NCBI RefSeq assembly: GCF_044597725.1
Contig: NZ_CP139003.1
Coordinates: forward strand, 1,178,001 to 1,242,000
DNA length: 64,000 nt
DNA from: Bermanella sp044597725
GTDB lineage: Bacteria; Pseudomonadota; Gammaproteobacteria; Pseudomonadales; Oceanobacteraceae
Direction: 5' to 3'
The notes below the pieces were generated by a model. The model saw only the letters and a list, made by a program, of their open reading frames with translations, searched no databases and was not told the DNA's origin. Numbering within the stretch: position 1 is the stretch's first letter; each line of letters begins with the position of its first letter. Shown here one piece after another: positions 54,716 through 63,039 of the stretch. Made by a program: the position numbers and the translations under genes.

Positions 54716-56011
54716 CTAATGAAGTTTAAGCCTTGGACGGATAATTTTATTGATTCGACCCGATAAACTCATTAGTAGAGTCTTAAAATATCCGTGCAAT
54801 GCAATTTGGTGTAAACGATATAAGCTCACATACACAATGCGCGCAATTTTACCTTCAATCATCATACTGCCACTGCCTAGGTTGCCCATTAGGCTGCCTA
54901 CGGTACTGTAACGGCTTAAGTTAACCAAAGAACCTTTGTCTTTATAAACATAGTCTTTAAGTTCGTTGCCTTCAGCTAAACGAATAAGGTTTTTATAAAC
55001 ATGGCTGGCTTGCTGATGGGCCGCTTGCGCCCTTGGCGGAACGGGTGAGCCATCGGCTTGCTTAAGGGAAGAGCAGTCACCAATGGCAAAAATACTGTCG
55101 TCCGTTTTGCTTTGTAGGGTGGCCTTAACCTCAATTTGATTGACACGATTAGTTTCTAAACCTAATTGTCCCATCCATTCGGGAGCTTTAATCCCTGCTG
55201 CCCATACTTTCAGTTGTGATTCTATGAGCGTGCCATCTTTAGTGATAAAGCCACTTTCGGTTACTTGCTCGATAAAGGTTTGTGTTTTTACGTCAACTCC
55301 AAGCTTACTCAATTCGCGGTGAGCTGAAGTACTAATACGTGGTGGCAAAGCAGGTAAGATACGCTCACCCGCTTCAATTAACGTTACCTTAAGTTGGTCT
55401 TGAGTTAGTTGATCTAAACCATACGCTCGTAATTGTGAAGCAGTATTGTGTAGTTCTGCGGCAAGTTCAACGCCTGTTGCGCCGGCACCCACAATAGCAA
55501 TATTCAGCTTATAGCCGCCTTGCTTGCTAGCTTGGTTGTTTGCTTTTAAATAGGTGTTGAGCAAGGTTTGATGAAAGCGATCAGCTTGTTCGCGACTATC
55601 TAAAAATGAACAAAAATCAGCGGCGCCTTTTGTGCCAAAATCATTAGTTTGACTGCCCACTGCGAGAACCAGTTGATCATAAGCAAGCCGACGTTCAGGT
55701 AAAACCTCAATACCTTTTTCATCTACAATAGGCGATAAAATTATTTCTTTCGATTCTCGGTCAAGTTTGTGCATGCGACCAATATGAAATGTGAAATGGT
55801 GATTGTGTGCTTGGGCACGATAACTGAGTTCATCAATGCCGCTATCGAGGGAGCCAGTAGCAACTTCGTGTAATAACGGTTTCCAAAGGTGAGTGTTATT
55901 TGCATCCACAAGGTGAACGCTAGCTAAGTTACGTTTTCCAAAATAATCGCCAAGCTTAGTAGCAAGTTCAAGACCGCCAGCGCCTCCGCCAACTATTACA
56001 ATTTTAGTCAT
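54716..56011 (-). CDS. ndh: Type II NADH dehydrogenase
   Basis: Non-proton-pumping NADH:quinone oxidoreductase on the inner face of the membrane. 431 residues. FAD-binding KIVIVGGGAGGLELATKLG at the amino end, NADH-binding IAIVGAGATGVELAAEL (about 170-187), and IFAIGDCSSL with AAHQQASHVYKNL. The carboxyl tail has an amphipathic/hydrophobic membrane-binding part. Confidence 0.95.
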   Translation of the reverse strand: MTKIVIVGGGAGGLELATKLGDYFGKRNLASVHLVDANNTHLWKPLLHEVATGSLDSGIDELSYRAQAHNHHFTFHIGRMHKLDRESKEIILSPIVDEKGIEVLPERRLAYDQLVLAVGSQTNDFGTKGAADFCSFLDSREQADRFHQTLLNTYLKANNQASKQGGYKLNIAIVGAGATGVELAAELHNTASQLRAYGLDQLTQDQLKVTLIEAGERILPALPPRISTSAHRELSKLGVDVKTQTFIEQVTESGFITKDGTLIESQLKVWAAGIKAPEWMGQLGLETNRVNQIEVKATLQSKTDDSIFAIGDCSSLKQADGSPVPPRAQAAHQQASHVYKNLIRLAEGNELKDYVYKDKGSLVNLSRYSTVGSLMGNLGSGSMMIEGKIARIVYVSLYRLHQIALHGYFKTLLMSLSGRINKIIRPRLKLH

Positions 56012-56125
56012 GGGTTTACCCTTAAAAAATAGTTCTAGAATAAACCGCTAAACGATGCATTCTAGAAATATCTTATCCTTGGGTTAATTGAGGGATTATA
56101 GCGAAGTTATGAGGTTACACAAACG

Positions 56126-56500
56126 CTACCTAGCGAATTGAAAAACCAAACAGACAATAACAAATATAATGAGACCCTGTTTCCACCAATTGTCGGTTGA
56201 TATTTTTTCTGGAGCGGGCTCATCACGACTGGCCATATTCAATAATGTGCCTAAGTCTGGTTTGTCAATTGTAGCGATACCATACCGATCATCTGTAAAC
56301 ATTATGCGTATTTGAATTTTTTCGCTGTTTTCATTTTGTATTTCTATCTTTTCAATGTCTTGCGGGCCAATACGAAATTCATCACGAGCACCAAATGGAA
56401 GTTTGTGTGAAAGATAAGGAATACCTTCGTCATCTTCTTTTAGATGCCATTGGCCGCAACCCATGTGCCCACTTTGCATATCAAGCATGGATAACACCAA
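56126..56500 (-). CDS. Uncharacterised protein with carboxyl-terminal membrane anchor
   Basis: Up to 124 residues. A hydrophilic part (YLSHKLPFGARDEFRIGPQDIEKIEIQNENSEKIQIRIMFTDDRYGIATI) is followed by one membrane segment at the end (about 106-121, GLIIFVIVCLVFQF). I do not recognise the family. Its start overlaps the end of the next minus-strand gene by 20 bp, so they are likely coupled; later Met codons at 56488 and 56479 are possible starts. Confidence 0.65.
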   Translation of the reverse strand: MVLSMLDMQSGHMGCGQWHLKEDDEGIPYLSHKLPFGARDEFRIGPQDIEKIEIQNENSEKIQIRIMFTDDRYGIATIDKPDLGTLLNMASRDEPAPEKISTDNWWKQGLIIFVIVCLVFQFAR

Positions 56501-56690
56501 TTAATATGAGCGTGCTTGTTAAAGCAATAATTGAAGCGCAGATTAAAAGCATTAATCGTAAATTTGGCGTTTTTTTGCGCAAAGAAAAATAATAACGCTC
56601 CCATGGTTCACGGGAAAATGGACCAACGCCAGTACACGCCATCAAAACAACGCCGCTTATTACCAGCAATACACAGGCTAGCGCATACAT
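56481..56690 (-). CDS. Small membrane protein, uncharacterised
   Basis: 69 residues with two hydrophobic helices (about 2-20 and 47-66) joined by a basic loop (SREPWERYYFSLRKKTPNLR). No family recognised. It overlaps the downstream gene by 20 bp and lies 15 bp behind the upstream one, which argues that it is real and part of a three-gene unit. Confidence 0.6.
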   Translation of the reverse strand: MYALACVLLVISGVVLMACTGVGPFSREPWERYYFSLRKKTPNLRLMLLICASIIALTSTLILIGVIHA

Positions 56691-56705
56691 AAATAAACCT
56701 TCTAA

Positions 56706-57167
56706 TTAATTGGTTGGAATTGCGAGCTGTACTTCTGCGCCAATAATTTCATCGTTTTCGTCGGTGAATATCTGACCTTTAATGGCGGTTTTCTGATCCT
56801 TTTTTCTTGGAATAAATAGGTTTGGCAGCGGCTCTGATGAAGGATCTTGGTAAAATGCCGTTTTTTGCTCGTCGGAAGAGCTGAGAGGGGTATCTTGATC
56901 TACCTCCAGTACTAGCCTGTCAGGAGGAAGCAGTTCTTGCAAACGTACATCGACTTCGTCTTCCAACGGGTCTTCGCGTTTTTCAACAGGAGTTGTTTCC
57001 GGGCCAAGAGAAAGCCTGCTAAAAAACTGTCCTGTTTCTGAGAACAAACTTTGCGTTTTGCTCACCCAAACATCAAGGTCAGAGTTGTGGTTTTTATTTG
57101 GTTGGTATAACGCAATGCCAGCGCCAACCCCAATTATAAGTAAAGCAATCAAAACCTTGTAAGACAT
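56706..57167 (-). CDS. Membrane-anchored protein, uncharacterised
   Basis: About 153 residues: one amino-terminal membrane helix (VLIALLIIGVGAGIALY) and a long acidic, Pro-rich outside or inside part ending in KGQIFTDENDEIIGAEVQLAIP, which looks like a short beta-rich end. The frame opens at a TTG (57188), but the ATG at 57167 is preferred because it lies right before the hydrophobic helix. No family recognised. First gene of the three. Confidence 0.6.
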   Translation of the reverse strand: MSYKVLIALLIIGVGAGIALYQPNKNHNSDLDVWVSKTQSLFSETGQFFSRLSLGPETTPVEKREDPLEDEVDVRLQELLPPDRLVLEVDQDTPLSSSDEQKTAFYQDPSSEPLPNLFIPRKKDQKTAIKGQIFTDENDEIIGAEVQLAIPTN

Positions 57168-57324
57168 AACGATTAAACCTAATAGCAATGTACAAAAGTG
57201 TAAATATAAACCCTTGCAATCATTATCAGGCCTGAATCCTAGGGATTCAACCGCTAATATTTAAGAAACATGTAGCAATTTGTCACATTGTCCTGCAATA
57301 AGCAGGGCAATGTATACAAATGGT

Positions 57325-57528
57325 CTAATTAAACGCTTGTCCGGGTTTAATGCCCACTGCCTTCAGAATTTTCGCTAGGGGGCAAAAGCCAGTAAATGCC
57401 GCTTGCAGCATATTTGCGCCCACGAAGGCGGTAAACCACAGCCAGTAGATATGGTGAACTTGGCTTAATCCGAGGCTAATAAGGATAAATAGGCCAGCTA
57501 TGGCAAATACAAGGCGGTCAATTGACAT
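57325..57528 (-). CDS. DUF2892 inner-membrane protein (YgaP-tail-like)
   Basis: 67 residues with two hydrophobic helices and the family end FTAFVGANMLQAAFTGFCPLAKILKAVGIKPG, including the conserved Cys-Pro. The same module forms the membrane tail of the rhodanese YgaP and often lies in sulfide/thiosulfate-response operons. It stands alone here, with an AT-rich repeat region in front. AGGAGAAAA ribosome-binding site. Confidence 0.88.
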   Translation of the reverse strand: MSIDRLVFAIAGLFILISLGLSQVHHIYWLWFTAFVGANMLQAAFTGFCPLAKILKAVGIKPGQAFN

Positions 57529-57563
57529 GATTTTCTCCTGCTATCTGTTTAGTGATATCTAAT

Positions 57564-57578
57564 TTAGCATATTCTAAT
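57564..57578 (-). promoter_or_regulatory. AT-rich inverted repeat before the DUF2892 gene
   Basis: TTAG-CATATT-CTAA lies within two direct near-repeats (ATATCTAAT and ATATTCTAAT). Such AT-rich sites are typical of ArsR-type sulfur-responsive repressors found with DUF2892 genes, but no regulator gene is nearby, so this is a guess from context. Confidence 0.3.
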
Positions 57579-57757
57579 GTAAAGTCTATCATAATTTATG
57601 TTCCACTATTAGCGGATTGCTACCAACCCTCTCGTCTAAGGCCATGTTTCTCGATATACTAGGCCAGATTAACACTATAAAATTTGACCTAGCGACAGCT
57701 TGTACATGGCTTATAGCACAAGACTGAACGCCAGATAGGCACTAACGACGGACCCAT

Positions 57758-60388
57758 ATGAAAACCGCACATATTCGACAGGCATTTTTAGATTACTTCG
57801 CAAAGCAGGGCCATGAAGTGGTACCTAGTAGTTCGTTAATTCCGGGCAATGACCCAACATTAATGTTCACTAATGCGGGGATGAACCAATTTAAAGACGT
57901 TTTTCTTGGCCAAGAACAGCGTAATTATACCCGTGCAACTTCATCTCAGCGTTGTGTGCGTGCAGGCGGTAAGCATAACGACCTAGAAAACGTTGGTTAT
58001 ACGGCTCGTCACCATACCTTTTTTGAAATGTTGGGTAACTTTAGTTTTGGTGATTACTTTAAACGCGAGGCGATTCAATTTGCGTGGGGGTTTCTAACCG
58101 AAAAAGACGGGTTAAATCTTCCGCAAGAAAAGCTCTTGGTAACGGTTTATGCCGATGACCAAGAAGCCTATGATATTTGGCATCGAGAAATGGGCCTGTC
58201 AGAAGATAAAATCATCCGCATTGGTGATAACAAAGGCGAGAAGTACGCCTCGGATAACTTTTGGCAAATGGGTGATACAGGCCCATGTGGTCCATGTAGC
58301 GAAATCTTTTATGATCACGGCGAGCATATCTGGGGTGGCAAACCTGGTACACCGGAAGAAGATGGTGACCGCTTCATCGAGATTTGGAACATAGTCTTCA
58401 TGCAATACAACCGTTATGCCGATGGCCGTATGGAGCCACTACCTAAGCCATCTATTGATACCGGCATGGGGTTAGAACGCATCTCGGCTATTATGCAAAA
58501 TGTACATTCAAACTATGAAATTGATCTATTCCAAAATCTTATTGCCGCTGCGGCAAAAGTCACAGGCACGCAAGATTTGGATAACAAGTCATTGCGTGTT
58601 ATCGCAGACCATATTCGCTCCTGTGCATTTTTAATTACCGATGGTGTTATGCCTTCCAATGAAGGGCGAGGTTATGTACTGCGCCGTATTATTCGCCGCG
58701 CGTTACGCCATGGACATCTATTAGGTGCAGAAACGTTATTTTTCCATCAGCTAGTATCGACCCTTGTTGAAGAAATGGGAGAAGCCTACCCAGAGTTGTC
58801 TAGCCAGCAGGCTCAAATTGAAAAGCTGCTGCGTTTAGAAGAAGAGCAATTTGCCAAAACCCTTGATAATGGTATGAAACTGCTCGAAGAAGCCATTGGA
58901 AGTTTACAAGGGGATACGATTCCGGGTGAGACCGTTTTTAAACTGTATGATACCTATGGCTTCCCTGTGGATTTAACCGCGGATATTGCTAGAGAAAAAG
59001 ATTTAAATATTGATGAGGCAGGTTTTGATGCCTGTATGGCAGAGCAGAAAAACAAAGCACGCGCGGCCAGTAACTTTAAAGTGGACTATACCGATAGTCT
59101 TAATCTAGATGGCCAAACCGAATTTACAGGCTACGAGCACCTCGAAAATCAAGGCAAAGTCGTTGCTTTGTTTAAAGAAGGTACACAGGTTGAAACATTG
59201 AATGCCGGTGAGTCGGGCATGATTGTGCTAGATAGTACGCCTTTCTATGGTGAGTCGGGTGGTCAAGTTGGCGATACCGGGATTTTGAAAACCGCAAATG
59301 GCCATGAATTCATTGTTACTGATACCACTAAGCAGCAAAGCAATCATTTGCACCATGGTGAAGTAAAAATAGGCAGCATTAAAGCGGGTGATACATTAAG
59401 TGCCCTAGTGGATGAGCATAAACGTCAACAAACAGCTTTGCATCACAGTGCAACGCATTTGTTGCATGCCGCATTGCGCGAAGTGCTGGGCGAGCATGTT
59501 CAGCAAAAAGGCTCTCTATGCACCTATGATCGTTTACGTTTTGACTTTGCTCATTTTGAAGCCATGACGCCAGAGGAACTTTTAGCGGTTGAACAACGTG
59601 TTAACCAGCAAATTAGTTTGAATACTCACGTACAAACCGAATTGATGGATATTGATGCCGCTAAAGAGAAAGGGGCCATGGCGCTATTTGGCGAAAAGTA
59701 CGATGCCGAGGTGCGTGTATTGAGTATGGGCAGTGAAGGTTTTTCGATTGAACTTTGTGGTGGAACCCATGCCAAACGCACGGGTGATATTGGTATGTTC
59801 AAAGTTGTGAGCGAAAGCGGTATCGCTGCAGGTGTGCGCCGTGTGGAAGCGGTTGTTGGTCAGGCGGCATTGAATTATGTGCAACACCTCGAGCAAACGC
59901 TTACGCATATTGCAGGGCAAGTAAAAGCAACCCGTGATAATGTGGAAGAAAAAATTGGCCAAGTTGTGCAAAAGAACCGTCAACTAGAAAAAGACGTTCA
60001 ACAACTAAAAGCGAAATTAGCTTCTGGAGCCGGTACAGATTTAGCGGCAGGCGCCAAAGATATTAACGGCATAAAAATACTTGCCGCACAATTGGACGGT
60101 GCTGATGTGCCAGCTATGCGAAGCGCTATGGACCAGTTAAAAAATAAGCTTGGTAGTGCCATTATTTTATTAGCTAGCCATGATGGTGAAAAAGTTACAT
60201 TGATTGCGGGTGTTACCAAGGACCTTGTTAGCAAAGTAAAAGCTGGCGACTTGGTTAAAGAACTTGCACCTTATGTAGATGGCCGTGGTGGCGGTAAGCC
60301 CGATATGGCTCAAGCAGGTGGTAAAAAACCTGAAGGCATTCAAGATGCATTAAATGCGTTTGATGCTTGGGCTCAGCAAAATCTTTAA
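57758..60388 (+). CDS. alaS: Alanyl-tRNA synthetase
   Basis: 876 residues, full length. Class II catalytic part with FTNAGMNQFKDVFLG and RHHTFFEMLGNFSFGDYFK; editing domain with HHSATHLLHAAL and CGGTHAKRTGDIG (zinc-binding His/His/Cys/His set); carboxyl C-Ala part with GRGGGKPDMAQAGG. Its place before lysC-csrA is the conserved gammaproteobacterial order. Confidence 0.98.
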   Translation: MKTAHIRQAFLDYFAKQGHEVVPSSSLIPGNDPTLMFTNAGMNQFKDVFLGQEQRNYTRATSSQRCVRAGGKHNDLENVGYTARHHTFFEMLGNFSFGDYFKREAIQFAWGFLTEKDGLNLPQEKLLVTVYADDQEAYDIWHREMGLSEDKIIRIGDNKGEKYASDNFWQMGDTGPCGPCSEIFYDHGEHIWGGKPGTPEEDGDRFIEIWNIVFMQYNRYADGRMEPLPKPSIDTGMGLERISAIMQNVHSNYEIDLFQNLIAAAAKVTGTQDLDNKSLRVIADHIRSCAFLITDGVMPSNEGRGYVLRRIIRRALRHGHLLGAETLFFHQLVSTLVEEMGEAYPELSSQQAQIEKLLRLEEEQFAKTLDNGMKLLEEAIGSLQGDTIPGETVFKLYDTYGFPVDLTADIAREKDLNIDEAGFDACMAEQKNKARAASNFKVDYTDSLNLDGQTEFTGYEHLENQGKVVALFKEGTQVETLNAGESGMIVLDSTPFYGESGGQVGDTGILKTANGHEFIVTDTTKQQSNHLHHGEVKIGSIKAGDTLSALVDEHKRQQTALHHSATHLLHAALREVLGEHVQQKGSLCTYDRLRFDFAHFEAMTPEELLAVEQRVNQQISLNTHVQTELMDIDAAKEKGAMALFGEKYDAEVRVLSMGSEGFSIELCGGTHAKRTGDIGMFKVVSESGIAAGVRRVEAVVGQAALNYVQHLEQTLTHIAGQVKATRDNVEEKIGQVVQKNRQLEKDVQQLKAKLASGAGTDLAAGAKDINGIKILAAQLDGADVPAMRSAMDQLKNKLGSAIILLASHDGEKVTLIAGVTKDLVSKVKAGDLVKELAPYVDGRGGGKPDMAQAGGKKPEGIQDALNAFDAWAQQNL

Positions 60389-60582
60389 CGGATAACAGGC
60401 ATATTTTTAGTAGAAGTGTGCGCCGGAACATAAAATTCCATTGGTTTTGGCGCATTTCTTTCGATATAGCCAATTCAGGCAGTTCCCAATGGGCATAATT
60501 TGTTGTCTAATTAGCGCCCAAAATTTAGACCTTAGAATATTCCAAAGGTCGTCGCTAAATTTAAATACGTGAGAGCCTTTCC

Positions 60583-61809
60583 ATGGCATTGTATGTACAT
60601 AAATACGGCGGTACCTCAGTGGGTTCAATTGAGCGCATTGAAGGTGTAGCGCAAAAGATCAAACGTTTTAAAGACGAAGGTCATGATATTGTTGTTGCCG
60701 TGAGCGCCATGAGCGGTGAAACCAATCGTCTTATTGCGTTAGCTAATGAGATTACTTCATCACCGTCTCCCCGTGAGATGGATGTTCTGGTCAGCACTGG
60801 TGAGCAAGTAACCATCGCACTATTAACCATGGCTCTAGAAAAAATAGGGGTAGCGGCAAAGTCGTATACCGGTAGCCAAATAAAAGTAGTGACCGATAGT
60901 GCTCATGGCAAAGCGCGTATTGAAGATATCCAAACTGATTCTATGCGTGCGGATTTAGACGCAGGAAGAGTCGTGGTTGTTGCAGGGTTTCAAGGTGTTG
61001 ATGCCAATGGCAACATTACGACATTAGGTAGAGGTGGTTCAGACACCACAGGTGTTGCTCTAGCCGCTGCCTTGAATGCGGATGAATGCCAAATCTATAC
61101 CGACGTAGATGGCGTTTATACGACTGATCCAAGAGTCGTAGAAAAAGCTCGACGTATGGACAAAATTACTTTTGAAGAAATGCTGGAAATGGCCAGTTTG
61201 GGTTCAAAAGTTTTGCAAATTCGATCTGTTGAATTTGCCGGAAAGTATCAAGTGCCATTGAGAGTGCTGCACAGCAGCCAAGATGGTGAAGGCACCCTGA
61301 TTACAATAGAGGATGATGAAGCCGTGGAAAAACCCGTCATATCAGGCATTGCATTTAATCGAGATGAAGCAAAGCTAACCGTTATGGGCGTGCCCGATAT
61401 TCCAGGCGTTGCGTCTAAGATTTTAGGTCCTATTGGTGCTGCCAATATTGAAGTGGATATGATCGTGCAAAATGTGGCCGCCGATGGCACCACAGATTTC
61501 ACCTTTACTGTTCATAGGAATGATTTTGCGAAGGCTCAAGGTGTACTGAAGGAAGTCGCACAAGAGCTTGGTGCTCGTGAAGTAGCGGCGACAGATGATA
61601 TCGCAAAAGTATCATTAGTAGGCGTGGGCATGCGTAGCCATGCTGGTGTAGCCAGTAAAATGTTTGAAATACTGGCTAATGAAAACATCAATATTCAGAT
61701 TATTAGCACCTCCGAAATTAAAATATCGGTTGTGATAGAAGAAAAGTATGTAGAGTTAGCTGTTCGGGCCTTACACACTGGCTTCGACTTAGACGACAAC
61801 TCTAAATAA
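60583..61809 (+). CDS. lysC: Aspartate kinase
   Basis: First step of the aspartate pathway to lysine, methionine, threonine and diaminopimelate. 408 residues: kinase domain (VHKYGGTSVGSIERI, TLGRGGSDTTGVALAAAL, TDVDGVYTTDPR) and two carboxyl ACT domains (about 265-400) that bind feedback inhibitors. Monofunctional. GAGAG ribosome-binding site. The 194-bp gap to alaS has no clear feature. Confidence 0.97.
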   Translation: MALYVHKYGGTSVGSIERIEGVAQKIKRFKDEGHDIVVAVSAMSGETNRLIALANEITSSPSPREMDVLVSTGEQVTIALLTMALEKIGVAAKSYTGSQIKVVTDSAHGKARIEDIQTDSMRADLDAGRVVVVAGFQGVDANGNITTLGRGGSDTTGVALAAALNADECQIYTDVDGVYTTDPRVVEKARRMDKITFEEMLEMASLGSKVLQIRSVEFAGKYQVPLRVLHSSQDGEGTLITIEDDEAVEKPVISGIAFNRDEAKLTVMGVPDIPGVASKILGPIGAANIEVDMIVQNVAADGTTDFTFTVHRNDFAKAQGVLKEVAQELGAREVAATDDIAKVSLVGVGMRSHAGVASKMFEILANENINIQIISTSEIKISVVIEEKYVELAVRALHTGFDLDDNSK

Positions 61810-61846
61810 CAGAGCACCCGTATTAGTGATTTTGTCACTGATACAT

Positions 61847-61880
61847 ATGGTTTGGTGTCAAGGAATGGTCATCAAACCAT
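61847..61880 (+). other. Hairpin in the lysC-csrA spacer
   Basis: ATGGTTTGGTG and CATCAAACCAT pair over 11 positions (one G-T wobble) with a 12-nt loop, about 40 bp after lysC. No T-run follows, so it is an unproven terminator or processing site. Confidence 0.4.
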
Positions 61881-62084
61881 AAAAAACCGCGTTGGAATAC
61901 CAGCGCACCCTAGGTCAAGATCAGTAACGTTCATTTTGGTCGCCATCCATAACTAAATATTATGGATAGTCATTAAACGCGGCTTTTAATTTGCCGAAGC
62001 TGGTCAATAATTAAACGTATGGATGCCCGTTATGCGGGACGTAACGTAGTCCATAGCTAAGACTACCGTATTCAGGAGAATAGA

Positions 62085-62270
62085 ATGCTAATTTTAACGC
62101 GTCGTGTTGGTGAAACATTAATGGTGGGTGACGAAGTAACCGTTACTGTACTAGGAGTGAAAGGTAACCAGGTTCGTATTGGTGTAAATGCCCCTAAAGA
62201 AGTGGCTGTTCACCGCGAGGAAATCTACCAGCGTATTCAAAGTGAAAAAGATCATTCAGAAGACGAGTAA
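62085..62270 (+). CDS. csrA: Carbon storage regulator CsrA/RsmA
   Basis: RNA-binding post-transcriptional regulator. 61 residues, complete: MLILTRRVGETLMVGDEVTVTVLGVKGNQVRIGVNAPKEVAVHREEIYQRI, with the RNA-binding Arg44 region. CAGGAGAA before the ATG contains a GGA, so it may regulate its own translation as in E. coli. A CCCG-TTATG-CGGG hairpin lies about 45 bp upstream of the start. Confidence 0.98.
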   Translation: MLILTRRVGETLMVGDEVTVTVLGVKGNQVRIGVNAPKEVAVHREEIYQRIQSEKDHSEDE

Positions 62271-62359
62271 AAAATTACGAAAATTACGCTAATCCGTTAA
62301 TTTTATTGAAATTTTTACTTTAAATTTCTCTCTAAGCTGGTAGTATACCACCCCGTTGC

Positions 62360-62449
62360 GGAGAGATGGCCGAGTGGCTGAAGGCGCGCCCCTGCTAAGG
62401 GCGTATAGGAGAAATCTTATCGAGGGTTCGAATCCCTCTCTCTCCGCCA
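62360..62449 (+). tRNA. tRNA-Ser (anticodon GCT)
   Basis: 90 nt with CCA. Acceptor GGAGAGA/TCTCTCC, D-arm GGCCGAGTGGCTGAAGGC, anticodon loop CTGCTAA, long class-II variable arm, T-arm GGGTTCGAATCCC. Usual neighbour of csrA. Confidence 0.96.
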
Positions 62450-62499
62450 CTTTTAAAGTTCTTTTATTTCCTTTGAAGTAAATAAAGCTTTGGCGTAGG

Positions 62500-62527
62500 T
62501 TGACTATTTTTCTAGTTTCCCTATAAT
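62500..62527 (+). promoter_or_regulatory. Strong sigma-70 promoter of the tRNA-Arg pair
   Basis: TTGACT and a perfect TATAAT with 16-bp spacing, followed by a GC-rich stretch (CGCCGCCCC) typical of stable-RNA promoters; tRNA-Arg begins 17 bp behind the -10. Confidence 0.85.
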
Positions 62528-62544
62528 TCGCCGCCCCATACGAC

Positions 62545-62621
62545 GCGCTCGTAGCTCAGCTGGATAGAGTACCTGGCTACGAACCAGGCGGTCGGAGGTT
62601 CGAATCCTCCCGAGCGCGCCA
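62545..62621 (+). tRNA. tRNA-Arg (anticodon ACG), copy 1
   Basis: 77 nt with CCA. Acceptor GCGCTCG/CGAGCGC, anticodon loop CTACGAA (A34 would be changed to inosine by TadA), T-arm GAGGTTCGAATCCTC. Confidence 0.97.
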
Positions 62622-62667
62622 ACTTTTCAAATGAAAAGTATTATGGGATTACAGTTTTAACGATTAC

Positions 62668-62744
62668 GCGCTCGTAGCTCAGCTGGATAGAGTACCTGGC
62701 TACGAACCAGGCGGTCGGAGGTTCGAATCCTCCCGAGCGCGCCA
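62668..62744 (+). tRNA. tRNA-Arg (anticodon ACG), copy 2
   Basis: Identical over its 77 nt to copy 1, 46 bp downstream; no own promoter seen, so both are in one transcript. Its 3' end is repeated at 62908-62928. Confidence 0.97.
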
Positions 62745-62752
62745 TCATTCCA

Positions 62753-62783
62753 AAAGCTTGCATTTAACATGCAGGCTTTTTTT
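62753..62783 (+). terminator. Terminator after tRNA-Arg copy 2
   Basis: GCTTGCAT-TTAAC-ATGCAGGC followed by seven T, beginning about 8 bp after the tRNA. Confidence 0.9.
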
Positions 62784-62985
62784 ATGCCTGAAATTTATCT
62801 GTTATAGAAAACTAAGCGAGAGAAGGGTGAGAACCTCCGATATGGTTCGACCTAGCGAGGTACGAGCGTAGGAGACGAACGAAGTGAGAGTGAGCTTGCG
62901 AACGGTCAATCCTCCCGAGCGCGCCATCGCCACTCCTGCGCATCCATGCGCCCGTGGCATTAGTGCTTCCATGCACGTCATTCCA

Positions 62986-63015
62986 AAAGCTTGCATTTAA
63001 CATGCAGGCTTTTTT
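62986..63015 (+). terminator. Second copy of the tRNA-Arg terminator
   Basis: Same stem as at 62753-62783, with six T. It faces the end of the DUF748-like gene on the other strand. Confidence 0.8.
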
Positions 63016-63039
63016 ATGCCTGAAATTTACCTGTCTATC

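Larger units (their letters stand above)
62746..63034 (+). repeat. Duplicated tRNA-Arg 3' end and terminator with a 50-bp palindromic insert
   Basis: The last 19 nt of tRNA-Arg plus two bases (62726-62746) recur at 62908-62928. The following ~57 bp with the terminator (62746-62802) recur at 62979-63034. In the second copy a 50-bp piece (62929-62978) with the palindrome GCGCAT-CC-ATGCGC splits the tRNA end from the terminator. Between the two copies (about 62803-62907) lies unexplained non-coding sequence rich in GAGCG/GAACG words. Confidence 0.85.

Noticed and set aside
62802..63003. Two overlapping minus-strand frames of about 63 codons behind tRNA-Arg
   Set aside because: They cover the repeated terminator and tRNA fragments; no ribosome-binding site and no protein-like composition.
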